The notes beneath the pieces are model-generated. The model saw only the letters and a program-made list of their open reading frames with translations, made no database searches and was not told the origin of the DNA. From a virus: 64,000 nt of DNA. Below are positions 7,910-16,160 of the stretch, in pieces (within the stretch, counting starts at the first letter, position 1; each line of letters starts with the position of its first letter). Both the position numbers and the translations under genes were made by a program. The stretch spans positions 38,211-102,210 of the IMG/VR virus record IMGVR_UViG_3300036770_003758. One strand, written 5' to 3'.

Positions 7910-8111
7910 CTTCTAAGTTTTTTATATGCCTGTTTAAATACCACTGTGCTTTTTTAAGATCTTCAATAGTCTTGTTTTCATCTTTGCGACCTGCACGTAG
8001 TATGTACTTAAGCACGTTACCTAAATGAAACCCTAAGTTTTTAGCTTCAATGATTTTAATAGGCTCGTAAATATCATCTTTACCGCCATAATGTTCTGGA
8101 TGATCTATCAT
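7896..8111 (-). CDS. DUF3310 family phage protein
   Basis: 71 residues: HPEHYGG, then YEPIKIIEAKNLGFHLGNVL, KYILRAGRKD and DLKKAQWYLNRHI. This is the full DUF3310 pattern, sometimes annotated as nucleotide kinase-like in phages though the activity is unproven. It begins 4 nt inside the primase gene end, so it belongs to the replication transcript. Confidence 0.85.
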   Translation of the reverse strand: MIDHPEHYGGKDDIYEPIKIIEAKNLGFHLGNVLKYILRAGRKDENKTIEDLKKAQWYLNRHIKNLEDEAS

Positions 8112-9082
8112 TGTAGTGCAGTTATTAACATGTTTCTAGCAATATTGCTAAAACCAGCAACAACTAAATCATCAGTGTCTTTACCTAGTTGTTGTGGGTA
8201 AAACAACTTTTTACTGTCAGTGATCATAGAACTTAACCTTTTAGCACCTTCTACACCAGCTTGATCATTGTCGTATACAATAACTTTTTTAGAGTACTTA
8301 TTTAAAAAGCTAAGGTCAGAAGGTATAGTACCTTCACTTTGAAAAGCGTATGTATCGCATCCTGTAAGCTTGTTAATAAGCAATCCGTCTTTGTAAGATT
8401 TTGTAACGATACAACTAGGTGTACCTGTTTCCCATTTCCACACGTCGTTTTTAACAGCAGTAGATAATGGAAATCTTTTATCTTTTTCGTTGTACGGACA
8501 ATACATTTTAAACCTTAGTGTATCTTGAAATGTAAGTGCATAGCATGGATATGTCTTAGGATAATATGCTCTACCATCCACCCAATATCTATACACAGAA
8601 TAACAAGGTTGCTTAGATTGTAATAACTCAGGATAAGATACATCTCTCTTAGCCCAGTAATCTACATCAGATAAAGTGTATGTGACTTCACCGTTGTCCA
8701 TGTAAGCTTCGTAATACACATCTTTTTTAGTATCTGTTTGCGTGACAACAAACTGTGTTACTTTAAACATAGGCCTGTTAACACTTATTGGTACTTTGTG
8801 GTATACAAAATTAGCTAACAGTTGTTCAGCTTCGTTAAATTGTATACCTTTGAGGTGCGCAAGTGCGTGTATTACAGTATATTTATTATACTCTTGAAAA
8901 GCCCAATCAGTAAATAACATGATACCGTTGTACGTACGCAGATAACAATTAGCTCTAGTATCTGCTCTAAATGGACTAGTGATTAATTGATTAGGTTCTA
9001 CATCTTGACCTAATACCATAGACCATAACACACGCTGATCTACATTGCGCAAGTTAAATTTGGTGTTTGTAATTCCATACAT
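8108..9082 (-). CDS. DnaG-type primase (Toprim domain)
   Basis: 324 residues. The N-terminal part (ITSPFRADTRANCYL ... FTDWA) resembles the degenerate zinc-less front of phage primases. A Toprim fold follows: IVTKSYKDGLLI near residue 229 and VIVYDNDQAGVEGA near 271. The DxDxxG acidic motif is intact, but the usual Glu of the first motif is Ser. It should make RNA primers for the polymerase encoded downstream. A strong terminator precedes it. Confidence 0.75.
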   Translation of the reverse strand: MYGITNTKFNLRNVDQRVLWSMVLGQDVEPNQLITSPFRADTRANCYLRTYNGIMLFTDWAFQEYNKYTVIHALAHLKGIQFNEAEQLLANFVYHKVPISVNRPMFKVTQFVVTQTDTKKDVYYEAYMDNGEVTYTLSDVDYWAKRDVSYPELLQSKQPCYSVYRYWVDGRAYYPKTYPCYALTFQDTLRFKMYCPYNEKDKRFPLSTAVKNDVWKWETGTPSCIVTKSYKDGLLINKLTGCDTYAFQSEGTIPSDLSFLNKYSKKVIVYDNDQAGVEGAKRLSSMITDSKKLFYPQQLGKDTDDLVVAGFSNIARNMLITALQ

Positions 9083-9095
9083 GACGGTTTTGTTT

Positions 9096-9133
9096 AAAAA
9101 GAGAAGGAGGTACCTGCAAAGTACCTCCCTTCT
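9096..9133 (-). terminator. Rho-independent terminator after the SSB-like gene
   Basis: GAAGGAGGTAC pairs with GTACCTCCCTTC (11 bp with one unpaired base) around a 7-nt loop, followed on the minus strand by TCTCTTTTT. It lies 13 bases past the stop of gene 9146-9799 and just before the primase start, splitting the replication region into two transcripts. Confidence 0.75.
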
Positions 9134-9145
9134 AAAAATGGAAAA

Positions 9146-9799
9146 TCAAAAGTCGGTTTCACCTTTAATTACAGGCGCTGGTGCATTAGGGTTATCCTTA
9201 GTCCAGCGTACTGATTTCATGTACTTGGTGTCTGGGTCTCCAATCTTCTTAGGGTTGAGAACCGTACAGAAGAAATCTCCAACTACGTACATCTCATCAG
9301 GTACTTCCATGTACTGTGAGTTAGCTTTGAACCCTGCTGCAATAGTACCTTCTACGGTGTTGTACGAAGCAGGTAACATGGACTTAGCCATGATTACAAA
9401 TTGATCAAAGCTAGGCTCGTGGACACCAGGTACAAAGTTATTGGCTTGCACCCATTGGTTTATCTTTTCCACCCATACATCTTCGGTAACAAACCCTGTG
9501 ACGATATGCTTGATGTAAGAGCTGAGGTCTTTCATCTTTGAGCCTGCAATATCATCAACAGTGCGCACGGTACCGTCTTTTTTCTTGAACCTTTCCGGGT
9601 ATTTGTCAAGGTCAGAAGCAATTTTGCCCTTGTCGATGGGAAACTTGCGAACGCTTAGATCTAAGCCATTTTCAAGCTTAAATACAATGTCCAGCACAGG
9701 GCCTTTGTACTTATCTGTTGTCACCATGGACAACTCGAACTTCTCCAGCGTGCACTTCTGTACACCAGCTTTTGTTGATGGAGTGGTTTCTCCGTACAT
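9146..9799 (-). CDS. Possible single-strand DNA-binding protein
   Basis: 217 residues, beta-rich, with lower AT content than its neighbours, as expected for an abundantly made protein. It follows the Sak4-like ATPase directly; in many phages that slot holds an SSB or annealing protein. The N-terminus (VQKCTLEKFELSMVTTDKYK, then PVLDIVFKLENG) fits a beta-barrel. The assignment rests mostly on gene order. Confidence 0.45.
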   Translation of the reverse strand: MYGETTPSTKAGVQKCTLEKFELSMVTTDKYKGPVLDIVFKLENGLDLSVRKFPIDKGKIASDLDKYPERFKKKDGTVRTVDDIAGSKMKDLSSYIKHIVTGFVTEDVWVEKINQWVQANNFVPGVHEPSFDQFVIMAKSMLPASYNTVEGTIAAGFKANSQYMEVPDEMYVVGDFFCTVLNPKKIGDPDTKYMKSVRWTKDNPNAPAPVIKGETDF

Positions 9800-9813
9800 A
9801 ACGATAATATTTA

Positions 9814-10578
9814 TTAGTTAAGAAAATCCGTTTCTAACCCAAAATACTCAGATATCACCTTTAACGCTTCACCTGCGTCGTTGATCAAAGTACCATCGCC
9901 TTTGAACATACCGTAAGGTGCTCGTGCTGGAGTATCACCGAGTGGCTTAGTCCTGAACACATACTTAGGTTGTTGTGTCATAGGATCTGTTTGCACATCG
10001 GTGACTAAGATAATGTCCCAGAGCGAAGCTAAAGGTACATTCTTTTTCAACATTTGACCAGCACAAGATATTTCATGTTTGGTTCGCATAATGTAACCAT
10101 CCATGATTTCTGTTGCTGTCAAGTGAAAGTTAAAAATAATAAATAAATCTTCTCGGTTCAACTTAGGGTTAGCAGTAATTTTATCTAAGGCATCAAACAT
10201 TTTGTAAGTGTTGACACCTAGATCAGCCCAATCTTGGCGTTCAAGCTTAGACTTTTGCATTACTGTTTTACCCATCGTAAAGTTAGCGTCGTCAACTACA
10301 ATAACTTTAATGTCAGGTCTTTTTTCTGCTACGTAAATAAGTACGTCAGCAATCTTTTCTGGATCTATGGTGGCTAAATACCTACCACCTTCCATGATTT
10401 TTTTGTCAGCGTTGAATACATTGCGCCAGTTAGGTACTGGAATAAGCTTACCAGGACCAGCACAGGTAATGTACAACGTCTTGTCAACAGGTAAACCTTT
10501 AATCCCTAGCTCTTCGTTAGGAAATAACGATGTAGTTTTACCTGACGCTGGATAACCAGCAATTACAAATGATACCAT
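9814..10578 (-). CDS. P-loop ATPase, Sak4-like recombination protein
   Basis: 254 residues. Walker A GYPASGKTT at residues 8-16 and Walker B VIVVDDANF near residue 95, within the compact RecA-like layout of phage AAA_24/Sak4 proteins. Sak4 proteins are RecA-like annealing ATPases that act with a phage SSB; here the likely SSB gene follows at once. A mobile-loop motif was not identified, so generic NTP-binding protein is the alternative. Confidence 0.7.
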   Translation of the reverse strand: MVSFVIAGYPASGKTTSLFPNEELGIKGLPVDKTLYITCAGPGKLIPVPNWRNVFNADKKIMEGGRYLATIDPEKIADVLIYVAEKRPDIKVIVVDDANFTMGKTVMQKSKLERQDWADLGVNTYKMFDALDKITANPKLNREDLFIIFNFHLTATEIMDGYIMRTKHEISCAGQMLKKNVPLASLWDIILVTDVQTDPMTQQPKYVFRTKPLGDTPARAPYGMFKGDGTLINDAGEALKVISEYFGLETDFLN

Positions 10579-10590
10579 AATTAATCAGTT

Positions 10591-11652
10591 TTAAATTTCA
10601 TAAAAGTGTGAACCACCAACAAAACCTAATCGCATATCCGCGTTATCGCCGTAACGATTCTCTACAATGTGCGCAGATCTGTACTTCGCAGCACCAGCTT
10701 GGTTAAACGCTACGAAATCATAGCCCATGTGTTTAGTTAACCTGTAGCTAGGATCTGATGGGTCCATCATGGTAATCATTACGGAACAATCTTCGGAGAT
10801 ATTACCAGTATCTTTAATCGAATCTGATGTAGGTTTTATCTTATCACCGTAAAACTTTAACGTATCTACATTTACCCACCTGTTCAAGTGAATCACACCA
10901 ATGTTTACATGACCAAATATCCTAGCAGATTCTACAAGGTAACTAGACATTGCGTCTACGTTATCTTTCATACCATAACCACGTTCACGATGCAATTGCC
11001 GCATGTGGTCTATGATATTAATTACAATCTTGTTAGGGTTATTTGGTTTGTAACCAACAATACGTTCTACTATTTTAGTACCAGTATCTTCTTGAATGTT
11101 ATACTGTTGCGTAATCAACGTACCATTTTCACTAGCATGTTGTCTGAAGTACTTGCTTAAACCAGTAGGGTTATCTTTACCTAACCAGTTTATTTTACCT
11201 TTATGTAACAACACACCATCTTCTGAGTACTCGCCAGATATAGGTACTACGTAGTCTTTGTAAATGCGTTCAATAATACGATAATGATCATCGCTAACAC
11301 GAATCCTAGAACCATCTGGGTTTAACTTCCTACCCATAATGTAGTCAGTGCCTAGTATAATCCTATGCTCTAAGTAAATCTTTCTTGAAATCATCTTAGC
11401 TTCAATATCTTGTCTTGGCATCTCTGTTGATACAAAGTTATACTCGATATCTAAGTCTGGATTAAGTTCAATTAAAGAATTGACAAAGAACTCTGTAACA
11501 AATGTAGACTTACCTACTTTTTGTTCTGAAGCAATGGCTATGTACATTCCTGGATGTATACCATTCATGTTCATATTCATGGTTTTAGATGCTGTTTTAG
11601 CACCGTTGATCTCACCACGCATTGCTTTTTGAATGTGAAATAGTAAGCTCAT
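10591..11652 (-). CDS. DnaB-like replicative helicase
   Basis: 353 residues. A RecA-type core with AIASEQKVGKST (Walker A, near residue 45), FVSTEMPRQDIEAKMISRK (the DnaB sensor helix), NIIDHMRQLHRERGYG (Walker B region) and GVIHLNR. There is no N-terminal collar domain, so it is a minimal helicase core as in several phages. Expected to unwind the fork 5' to 3'. The stop touches the next gene's start. Confidence 0.75.
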   Translation of the reverse strand: MSLLFHIQKAMRGEINGAKTASKTMNMNMNGIHPGMYIAIASEQKVGKSTFVTEFFVNSLIELNPDLDIEYNFVSTEMPRQDIEAKMISRKIYLEHRIILGTDYIMGRKLNPDGSRIRVSDDHYRIIERIYKDYVVPISGEYSEDGVLLHKGKINWLGKDNPTGLSKYFRQHASENGTLITQQYNIQEDTGTKIVERIVGYKPNNPNKIVINIIDHMRQLHRERGYGMKDNVDAMSSYLVESARIFGHVNIGVIHLNRWVNVDTLKFYGDKIKPTSDSIKDTGNISEDCSVMITMMDPSDPSYRLTKHMGYDFVAFNQAGAAKYRSAHIVENRYGDNADMRLGFVGGSHFYEI

Positions 11653-12167
11653 TAGGCAATCTTGTAGGCTATGCTAGCGTCATTTCTTAGAAATGATTTC
11701 AATGACTTAGCTTTACCTGTTTGTTGATAATAGTTTGCTGTAGCTTGTATTAGTTTTTCTAGGTTAAAGTCATCCGTAGACATTTTAAATCTAGCGAACA
11801 ACAATCTGGTTTCTTCATCGCTGGTAAGTACAGTGTAATCTTGTAAATTGTAGCTAAAGCCTTGTAGTTGCATACCAGCGTCAATAAGACCTTGTAAAAA
11901 GCCATCAAAGTCTTTGTCGTTAGGTACATCAACGTACAATGGATAACGTAATGTTACATTGCCATCTTCATCTACAGTGCACAAGTTAATCCTGAACAAA
12001 TGTTCGTTCTCAGTAGTTAGCAAATCTTTGTCGATAAGCTCTTCAAGTAGTCCATGTGTAGGGTGTGCTATCGAGAAACAAAAGAATAGGGCACTAGCCC
12101 TATCTATTGTTATTTCATCGATAGCGTCAAGCAATTTCTGGTTAATCGGTAAAATGTCCATATTCAA
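11652..12167 (-). CDS. Hypothetical protein between two helicases (171 aa)
   Basis: Acidic, mostly helical (MDILPINQKLLDAIDEITID). The C-terminus has LIQATANYYQQTGKAKSLK. It overlaps the SF2 helicase gene by 26 nt and abuts the DnaB-like gene. A helicase loader or adaptor would fit the position, but no motif supports this. Confidence 0.6.
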   Translation of the reverse strand: MNMDILPINQKLLDAIDEITIDRASALFFCFSIAHPTHGLLEELIDKDLLTTENEHLFRINLCTVDEDGNVTLRYPLYVDVPNDKDFDGFLQGLIDAGMQLQGFSYNLQDYTVLTSDEETRLLFARFKMSTDDFNLEKLIQATANYYQQTGKAKSLKSFLRNDASIAYKIA

Positions 12168-13362
12168 AGTTGTTTAATTCCGCAATGTGCAAAACCTTTG
12201 TCTTTTCTTCATAACCAGCGATAAACTTTTGAAAGTTTACATGGTCTTTGGTTACAGGTACGTACAGAACATAGACTACTGGGTTAACACCTCTAGTAGA
12301 CCTACCTCTTCTCTGAATGTTTTGAATATCCACGCCACTTAACGATAGTATTACTACAGCGTCAATATCAGATAAGTTAATACCTTCGTTAAGCATACGT
12401 ACAGTATTCAATACTTTGATCTGTTTCGTGTTGAACTTGAAAATAGCTCTTTCAACTTCTTCTTTGGGCATCTTAGAGTGGATACAAGTACCTTCAAGAC
12501 CTTGTATTTGTTCAATAGTCTCTGCGAATACAACATATCGCTTACCTTTAAGATGTTGCTGTATGTATTGCATGTACTTAGCTTTGTGGTCAGCTAGTAT
12601 TCTTTTGCGAAGCGCACCTAACGGTAGCCATCGAGTGTCTTTTACCCACTGTTGTTTACAGTGATAGTAATAGTTTTTCCAATAATCCATCTCTGATGAT
12701 ACTACATTAAGGTACTCTTCAAAAGTACAACCTTGCACAAAGAAATCTGTGTTTATAAAACGCTTGCGACGTTCGTAGTCTCTGTATGGAATCTCATCAC
12801 TACCACGGTTCATCCTCTTAACAGGTACGCTGTAAAGGGCTGTATCTAAGTCTACGGGTACTTCTAAGCCAACAATCTTCATTGGTGGTATAATACCATT
12901 TTTCATACCTTCTGTGAGCGTAATACGCCATGATTTTACGTAGCCAGTAACTTCTTTAAGTAAAGCTCTGCGCTCTGTTGTGATAGAAGCAGACAAGCAA
13001 ATACAGTACTCAAACTTGATCTTACGTAAATCTTTAGCTGACTCTGGTGTTAACCTATGACATTCGTCTAAGACGATACCTTTAAACGTATGGTTCTCGT
13101 ACTTATATAAAGAACGGTAATTAACAAACACAAAAGAAGGCTTTAAGTTAAACTTTTTACATTCTTCTATGATGTTTTTTTCTTGAACGTTCTGTGACAT
13201 TACCCAAAGCCAAGTGCCACCAATTTCTTTAGGTGCTTTAAGCGCAGGTAATGTTTTACCAACACCAGTTTCCCAGTTTAAAAAGATACGTTTGTATTCT
13301 TTAATAAGCTCTACAGCTTTGTCTTGTATCTGAGTTAGATACTCAAAGTTTTTAGTAAACAT
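12142..13362 (-). CDS. SF2 helicase (DECH box)
   Basis: 406 residues: Q-like motif (FEYLTQIQDKAVELI), Walker A NWETGVGKTLP near residue 30, motif II LDECHR near residue 98, motif III LSAS, motif V NTVRMLNEGINLSDIDAVV and motif VI IQRRGRSTRG. This is a complete two-RecA-domain SF2 enzyme close to phage SNF2/UvsW-like helicases. A likely role is remodelling branched DNA in recombination-dependent replication. Confidence 0.85.
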   Translation of the reverse strand: MFTKNFEYLTQIQDKAVELIKEYKRIFLNWETGVGKTLPALKAPKEIGGTWLWVMSQNVQEKNIIEECKKFNLKPSFVFVNYRSLYKYENHTFKGIVLDECHRLTPESAKDLRKIKFEYCICLSASITTERRALLKEVTGYVKSWRITLTEGMKNGIIPPMKIVGLEVPVDLDTALYSVPVKRMNRGSDEIPYRDYERRKRFINTDFFVQGCTFEEYLNVVSSEMDYWKNYYYHCKQQWVKDTRWLPLGALRKRILADHKAKYMQYIQQHLKGKRYVVFAETIEQIQGLEGTCIHSKMPKEEVERAIFKFNTKQIKVLNTVRMLNEGINLSDIDAVVILSLSGVDIQNIQRRGRSTRGVNPVVYVLYVPVTKDHVNFQKFIAGYEEKTKVLHIAELNNFEYGHFTD

Positions 13363-13679
13363 TAGTTGTCATGATTTTCTTTGTAAAAAACATACATTTG
13401 TCCGTCATCGTCTTCGTACATAGAGCAAAACAACATATCTGAATACAAGAGGTCTTCAACCCTAGACACAGGTTCTCCAGTATAAAAACCTTCTTGTGCA
13501 GATATGTAAAAAGCTATTTTACATTCAGCTATAAGTCTTTCCACACCGTCTTCGTCGTCTAAATCTTCGACAACATCCAGTGCTTCAGCAAAATAATCTG
13601 GATCTAATACCCAGACAAGTAATATATTCTCAGGGTATGTGTCAGCTATAGCTTTAAGCTCCATGTACATTAAGTTCAT
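13362..13679 (-). CDS. Acidic hypothetical protein (105 aa)
   Basis: Strongly acidic (VEDLDDEDGVERLIAEC, YEDDDGQMYVFYKEN). One-base and 4-base overlaps tie it to the helicase and polymerase. Acidic phage proteins in such positions can be DNA mimics or polymerase cofactors, but nothing specific is visible. Confidence 0.6.
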   Translation of the reverse strand: MNLMYMELKAIADTYPENILLVWVLDPDYFAEALDVVEDLDDEDGVERLIAECKIAFYISAQEGFYTGEPVSRVEDLLYSDMLFCSMYEDDDGQMYVFYKENHDN

Positions 13680-15550
13680 ATAAATAGCGTTAGTTGGTTT
13701 TGTATTAAACCAAGGTCTGTAAGTATTTCTTCTGCTTTACGTTTGTAAAAATTGTAGTCTATGTTGTAAGGACCTTTAACATACTTATTAAATATCGTAA
13801 CCTTAGTAGATTTGATATTACCTAACGCATGTTTCTTACCTTGACGCTCTTTAAACAAAAAGTTTCCATCTTTAGAAACATAATACACATTTAGACGCTG
13901 TGGTAATTGCTCATCACCCAGGTACATCGTGTAAGACTTATCTATCTTTTGCGCACCACAGAAATCGTAGATACAACACCTATCAAAAGTATCTTGTAAA
14001 GGTGTGGTATTGACTAAATAATTTTGTACTGCTTTAGGTACTGCTAAAAAGTCCACCTTATTACCTAAGTCTGGGTCAGTAACAAACCAACCTTTTTCTT
14101 TGATAGAACCATCTTCAAATACGCCTAAATAGCTGTTCACATTAAGCATATAAAGCGTATTGTATTTAAAATGTTCTAATTCAAAGCCAGTGTACTCTTC
14201 CCATTCTTTGCATTTAGCCATGAACTCGTCAAACTTATGTTCAGGTACATAAAGCTCAAAACCGTCAGTGTTAGCCATAATAGGTTCACAACCTAAGCTG
14301 ATAGCTTCTTCCAGTAACATCAACAAAAACAGTTGACCGTTAATAGTAATCCTAAAGAAACTGTATGGGTCATACACTGGTGAGTTTTCTTGGTTAAAGT
14401 TACCGATAGTACCATTAGCTGCTAACTTAAGCAAGTTAGCTTCTGGTGATTTACCTTGACCAGAATGTTTAAGTTTAAGTCTTTCTTTACGGATGTAACC
14501 TAATTGCTCGTATAACTTACACTGTAACGTTTCAGCTAGTGCAGGGTAATAACCAGCGACATCTAAAGAATGAAAAATATACCCTGGTTTATTACGATAT
14601 GTAGCTGGTTTATTTTTACTATGCAAGCCACCTTGCTTAAGTTCAAACTGCACACCAGCTAATGTCACGTTAAGATGCAAAGGTTTTTTACGGTGATGCT
14701 TGTTGACTTGAGTAAGTAGTACTTTAAGTTCGTGTGATTTGAATTTGATGCGATTGTCTACGACTTCATAGAAGAAATTAAAGTCCCTAGGTTCAGATAT
14801 AGGCGCGTCGGTAAGTTTAAGTGCTACGTTAAGACCTAGTTTAACAGCATCTGCACTAAGTATAGATTTGTTAAACCCATACTTTTGTATTGCTGCTTTA
14901 CGTAGATCTATCATTTCAGGAAACGTAGTAGATTTACCTTGCCAGTTAAACTTTTTAGTAAGCAGATACCTTAAAATACCTAAGTCGTGAACTGCGTTAT
15001 ATTCCAATAGCTTCATTCGCATATCATCCTGTACAGGTTGATCTGGTTTAATAGGTAACTCTTGAATAACAGGATAACGTAACTGCACAGCTAAGCCTTT
15101 TAAGCTTATTTTTTTGGTGATACGCAGCATTCTAGACCAGTACGTAAATAAGTCAATGTCGTGCCACTTGTGATGCCACTTATACTTCTTGTAATCTTCG
15201 TTCATAAACCAAGTGTCATCTGTAATCACTAAGTCTGAAAACATCTTAATGTCTTCGTTATTAGCTTCTGGGTTAAGACGCACGTAGTTTAGCACAGGAC
15301 AATCGTAGTGTACACCGTTAAACGTAACTACTTCAGTTCTTTTCTGATCTAATAAGTTTAGGTAATGTATAAGTAACTGCCTATCGTCTTGGTACTTATC
15401 GTAAATAAAAACGTGGGTGCTACCGTTAAAATCAGTAACACCCACGCAAAAGAAATTTACAAAGCACTCAACGTCTAACCCAACTCTAGTAGCATTACAG
15501 AGTTGCGTATAAACGTATGGCATGTTTTGAATCATAGAAGGTGTGGTCAT
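13676..15550 (-). CDS. Family B DNA polymerase
   Basis: 624 residues, short for the family. Exonuclease motifs: GLDVECF (Asp26, Glu28), FNGVHYDCP, and YNAVHDLGILRYL. Polymerase motifs: A as HSLDVAGYYPAL near residue 330, B as KLAANGTIGNF near 377, C as ANTDGFEL near 427 in place of YGDTDS. These identify family B rather than A. All catalytic Asp residues are kept. It starts inside the SleB-like gene end and is the main replicative enzyme of this module. Confidence 0.85.
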   Translation of the reverse strand: MTTPSMIQNMPYVYTQLCNATRVGLDVECFVNFFCVGVTDFNGSTHVFIYDKYQDDRQLLIHYLNLLDQKRTEVVTFNGVHYDCPVLNYVRLNPEANNEDIKMFSDLVITDDTWFMNEDYKKYKWHHKWHDIDLFTYWSRMLRITKKISLKGLAVQLRYPVIQELPIKPDQPVQDDMRMKLLEYNAVHDLGILRYLLTKKFNWQGKSTTFPEMIDLRKAAIQKYGFNKSILSADAVKLGLNVALKLTDAPISEPRDFNFFYEVVDNRIKFKSHELKVLLTQVNKHHRKKPLHLNVTLAGVQFELKQGGLHSKNKPATYRNKPGYIFHSLDVAGYYPALAETLQCKLYEQLGYIRKERLKLKHSGQGKSPEANLLKLAANGTIGNFNQENSPVYDPYSFFRITINGQLFLLMLLEEAISLGCEPIMANTDGFELYVPEHKFDEFMAKCKEWEEYTGFELEHFKYNTLYMLNVNSYLGVFEDGSIKEKGWFVTDPDLGNKVDFLAVPKAVQNYLVNTTPLQDTFDRCCIYDFCGAQKIDKSYTMYLGDEQLPQRLNVYYVSKDGNFLFKERQGKKHALGNIKSTKVTIFNKYVKGPYNIDYNFYKRKAEEILTDLGLIQNQLTLFI

Positions 15551-15998
15551 GATACGTAACTACTTTTTCATTTTTAATAGTCCTTAACCATTTCTTGTCA
15601 GTTGCAATTTTTTCGTTTGCAAAATACAATACTGTTTCTGGTAGAACTTTCTCTTCCATGACCAGTACTCTAAACGCAGCGTCATAAGATTCTTGATTAG
15701 GTTTTTGATGAAAGTATTTAGTGCTTACACCGTCAAATTGTCCTTTAGACAATATTACGGAACGAATACTAGTTTTCACACCTAATTTTGAAAAATATTT
15801 CTGCCTGTTTACAACAACTTGTGCTACTGCTAGTTTACCGACCATAGGTTGATTACCAGCTTCGCAGTAAACAAGTCTTGCAAGTAGTTGTAAATCGTCA
15901 CAAGACTTTGCTGATACTGTAATTGTGTCACCGTATGCTACATAAATAGGTTCTGGAGACACGAACATTAACGTAAACCATAAACATAATTTCATCAT
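15495..15998 (-). CDS. SleB-like cell wall hydrolase
   Basis: 167 residues. An N-terminal hydrophobic stretch (MMKLCLWFTLMFVSP) looks like a signal peptide. LLARLVYCEAGNQP followed by KLAVAQVVVNR and FDGV matches the Hydrolase_2/SleB fold, with Glu in YCEAG as the catalytic acid, and the end YHDHTFY is typical. It should cleave peptidoglycan during release. Finding it inside the replication block rather than beside other lysis genes is notable. It overlaps the polymerase gene by 56 nt. Confidence 0.8.
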   Translation of the reverse strand: MMKLCLWFTLMFVSPEPIYVAYGDTITVSAKSCDDLQLLARLVYCEAGNQPMVGKLAVAQVVVNRQKYFSKLGVKTSIRSVILSKGQFDGVSTKYFHQKPNQESYDAAFRVLVMEEKVLPETVLYFANEKIATDKKWLRTIKNEKVVTYHDHTFYDSKHAIRLYATL

Positions 15999-16020
15999 TA
16001 TGTATTTGGTGAAACAATAA

Positions 16021-16144
16021 CAAGGTACTTACACCTTGCCTTAGACAAAAAAACTGTTTGAGTTAGGTGTTACCCTAACCCAAACAGTATTGATACCTAG
16101 TCGATTATAGGTAGGTACCCACTAACATATACGTAAAGTTAGTG
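16021..16144 (-). terminator. Terminator within a string of four hairpins
   Basis: The gap after the AAA+ gene holds CAAGGT/ACCTTG, a long stem ACTGTTTG-GTTAGG with its partner CCTAAC-CAAACAGT (16053-16088), TACCTA/TAGGTA and CACTAAC/GTTAGTG. The long stem is followed on the minus strand by TTTTTTT and is a strong intrinsic terminator. The other stems are not needed for termination. Confidence 0.75.
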
Positions 16145-16160
16145 AATTACCTCCAATAAA

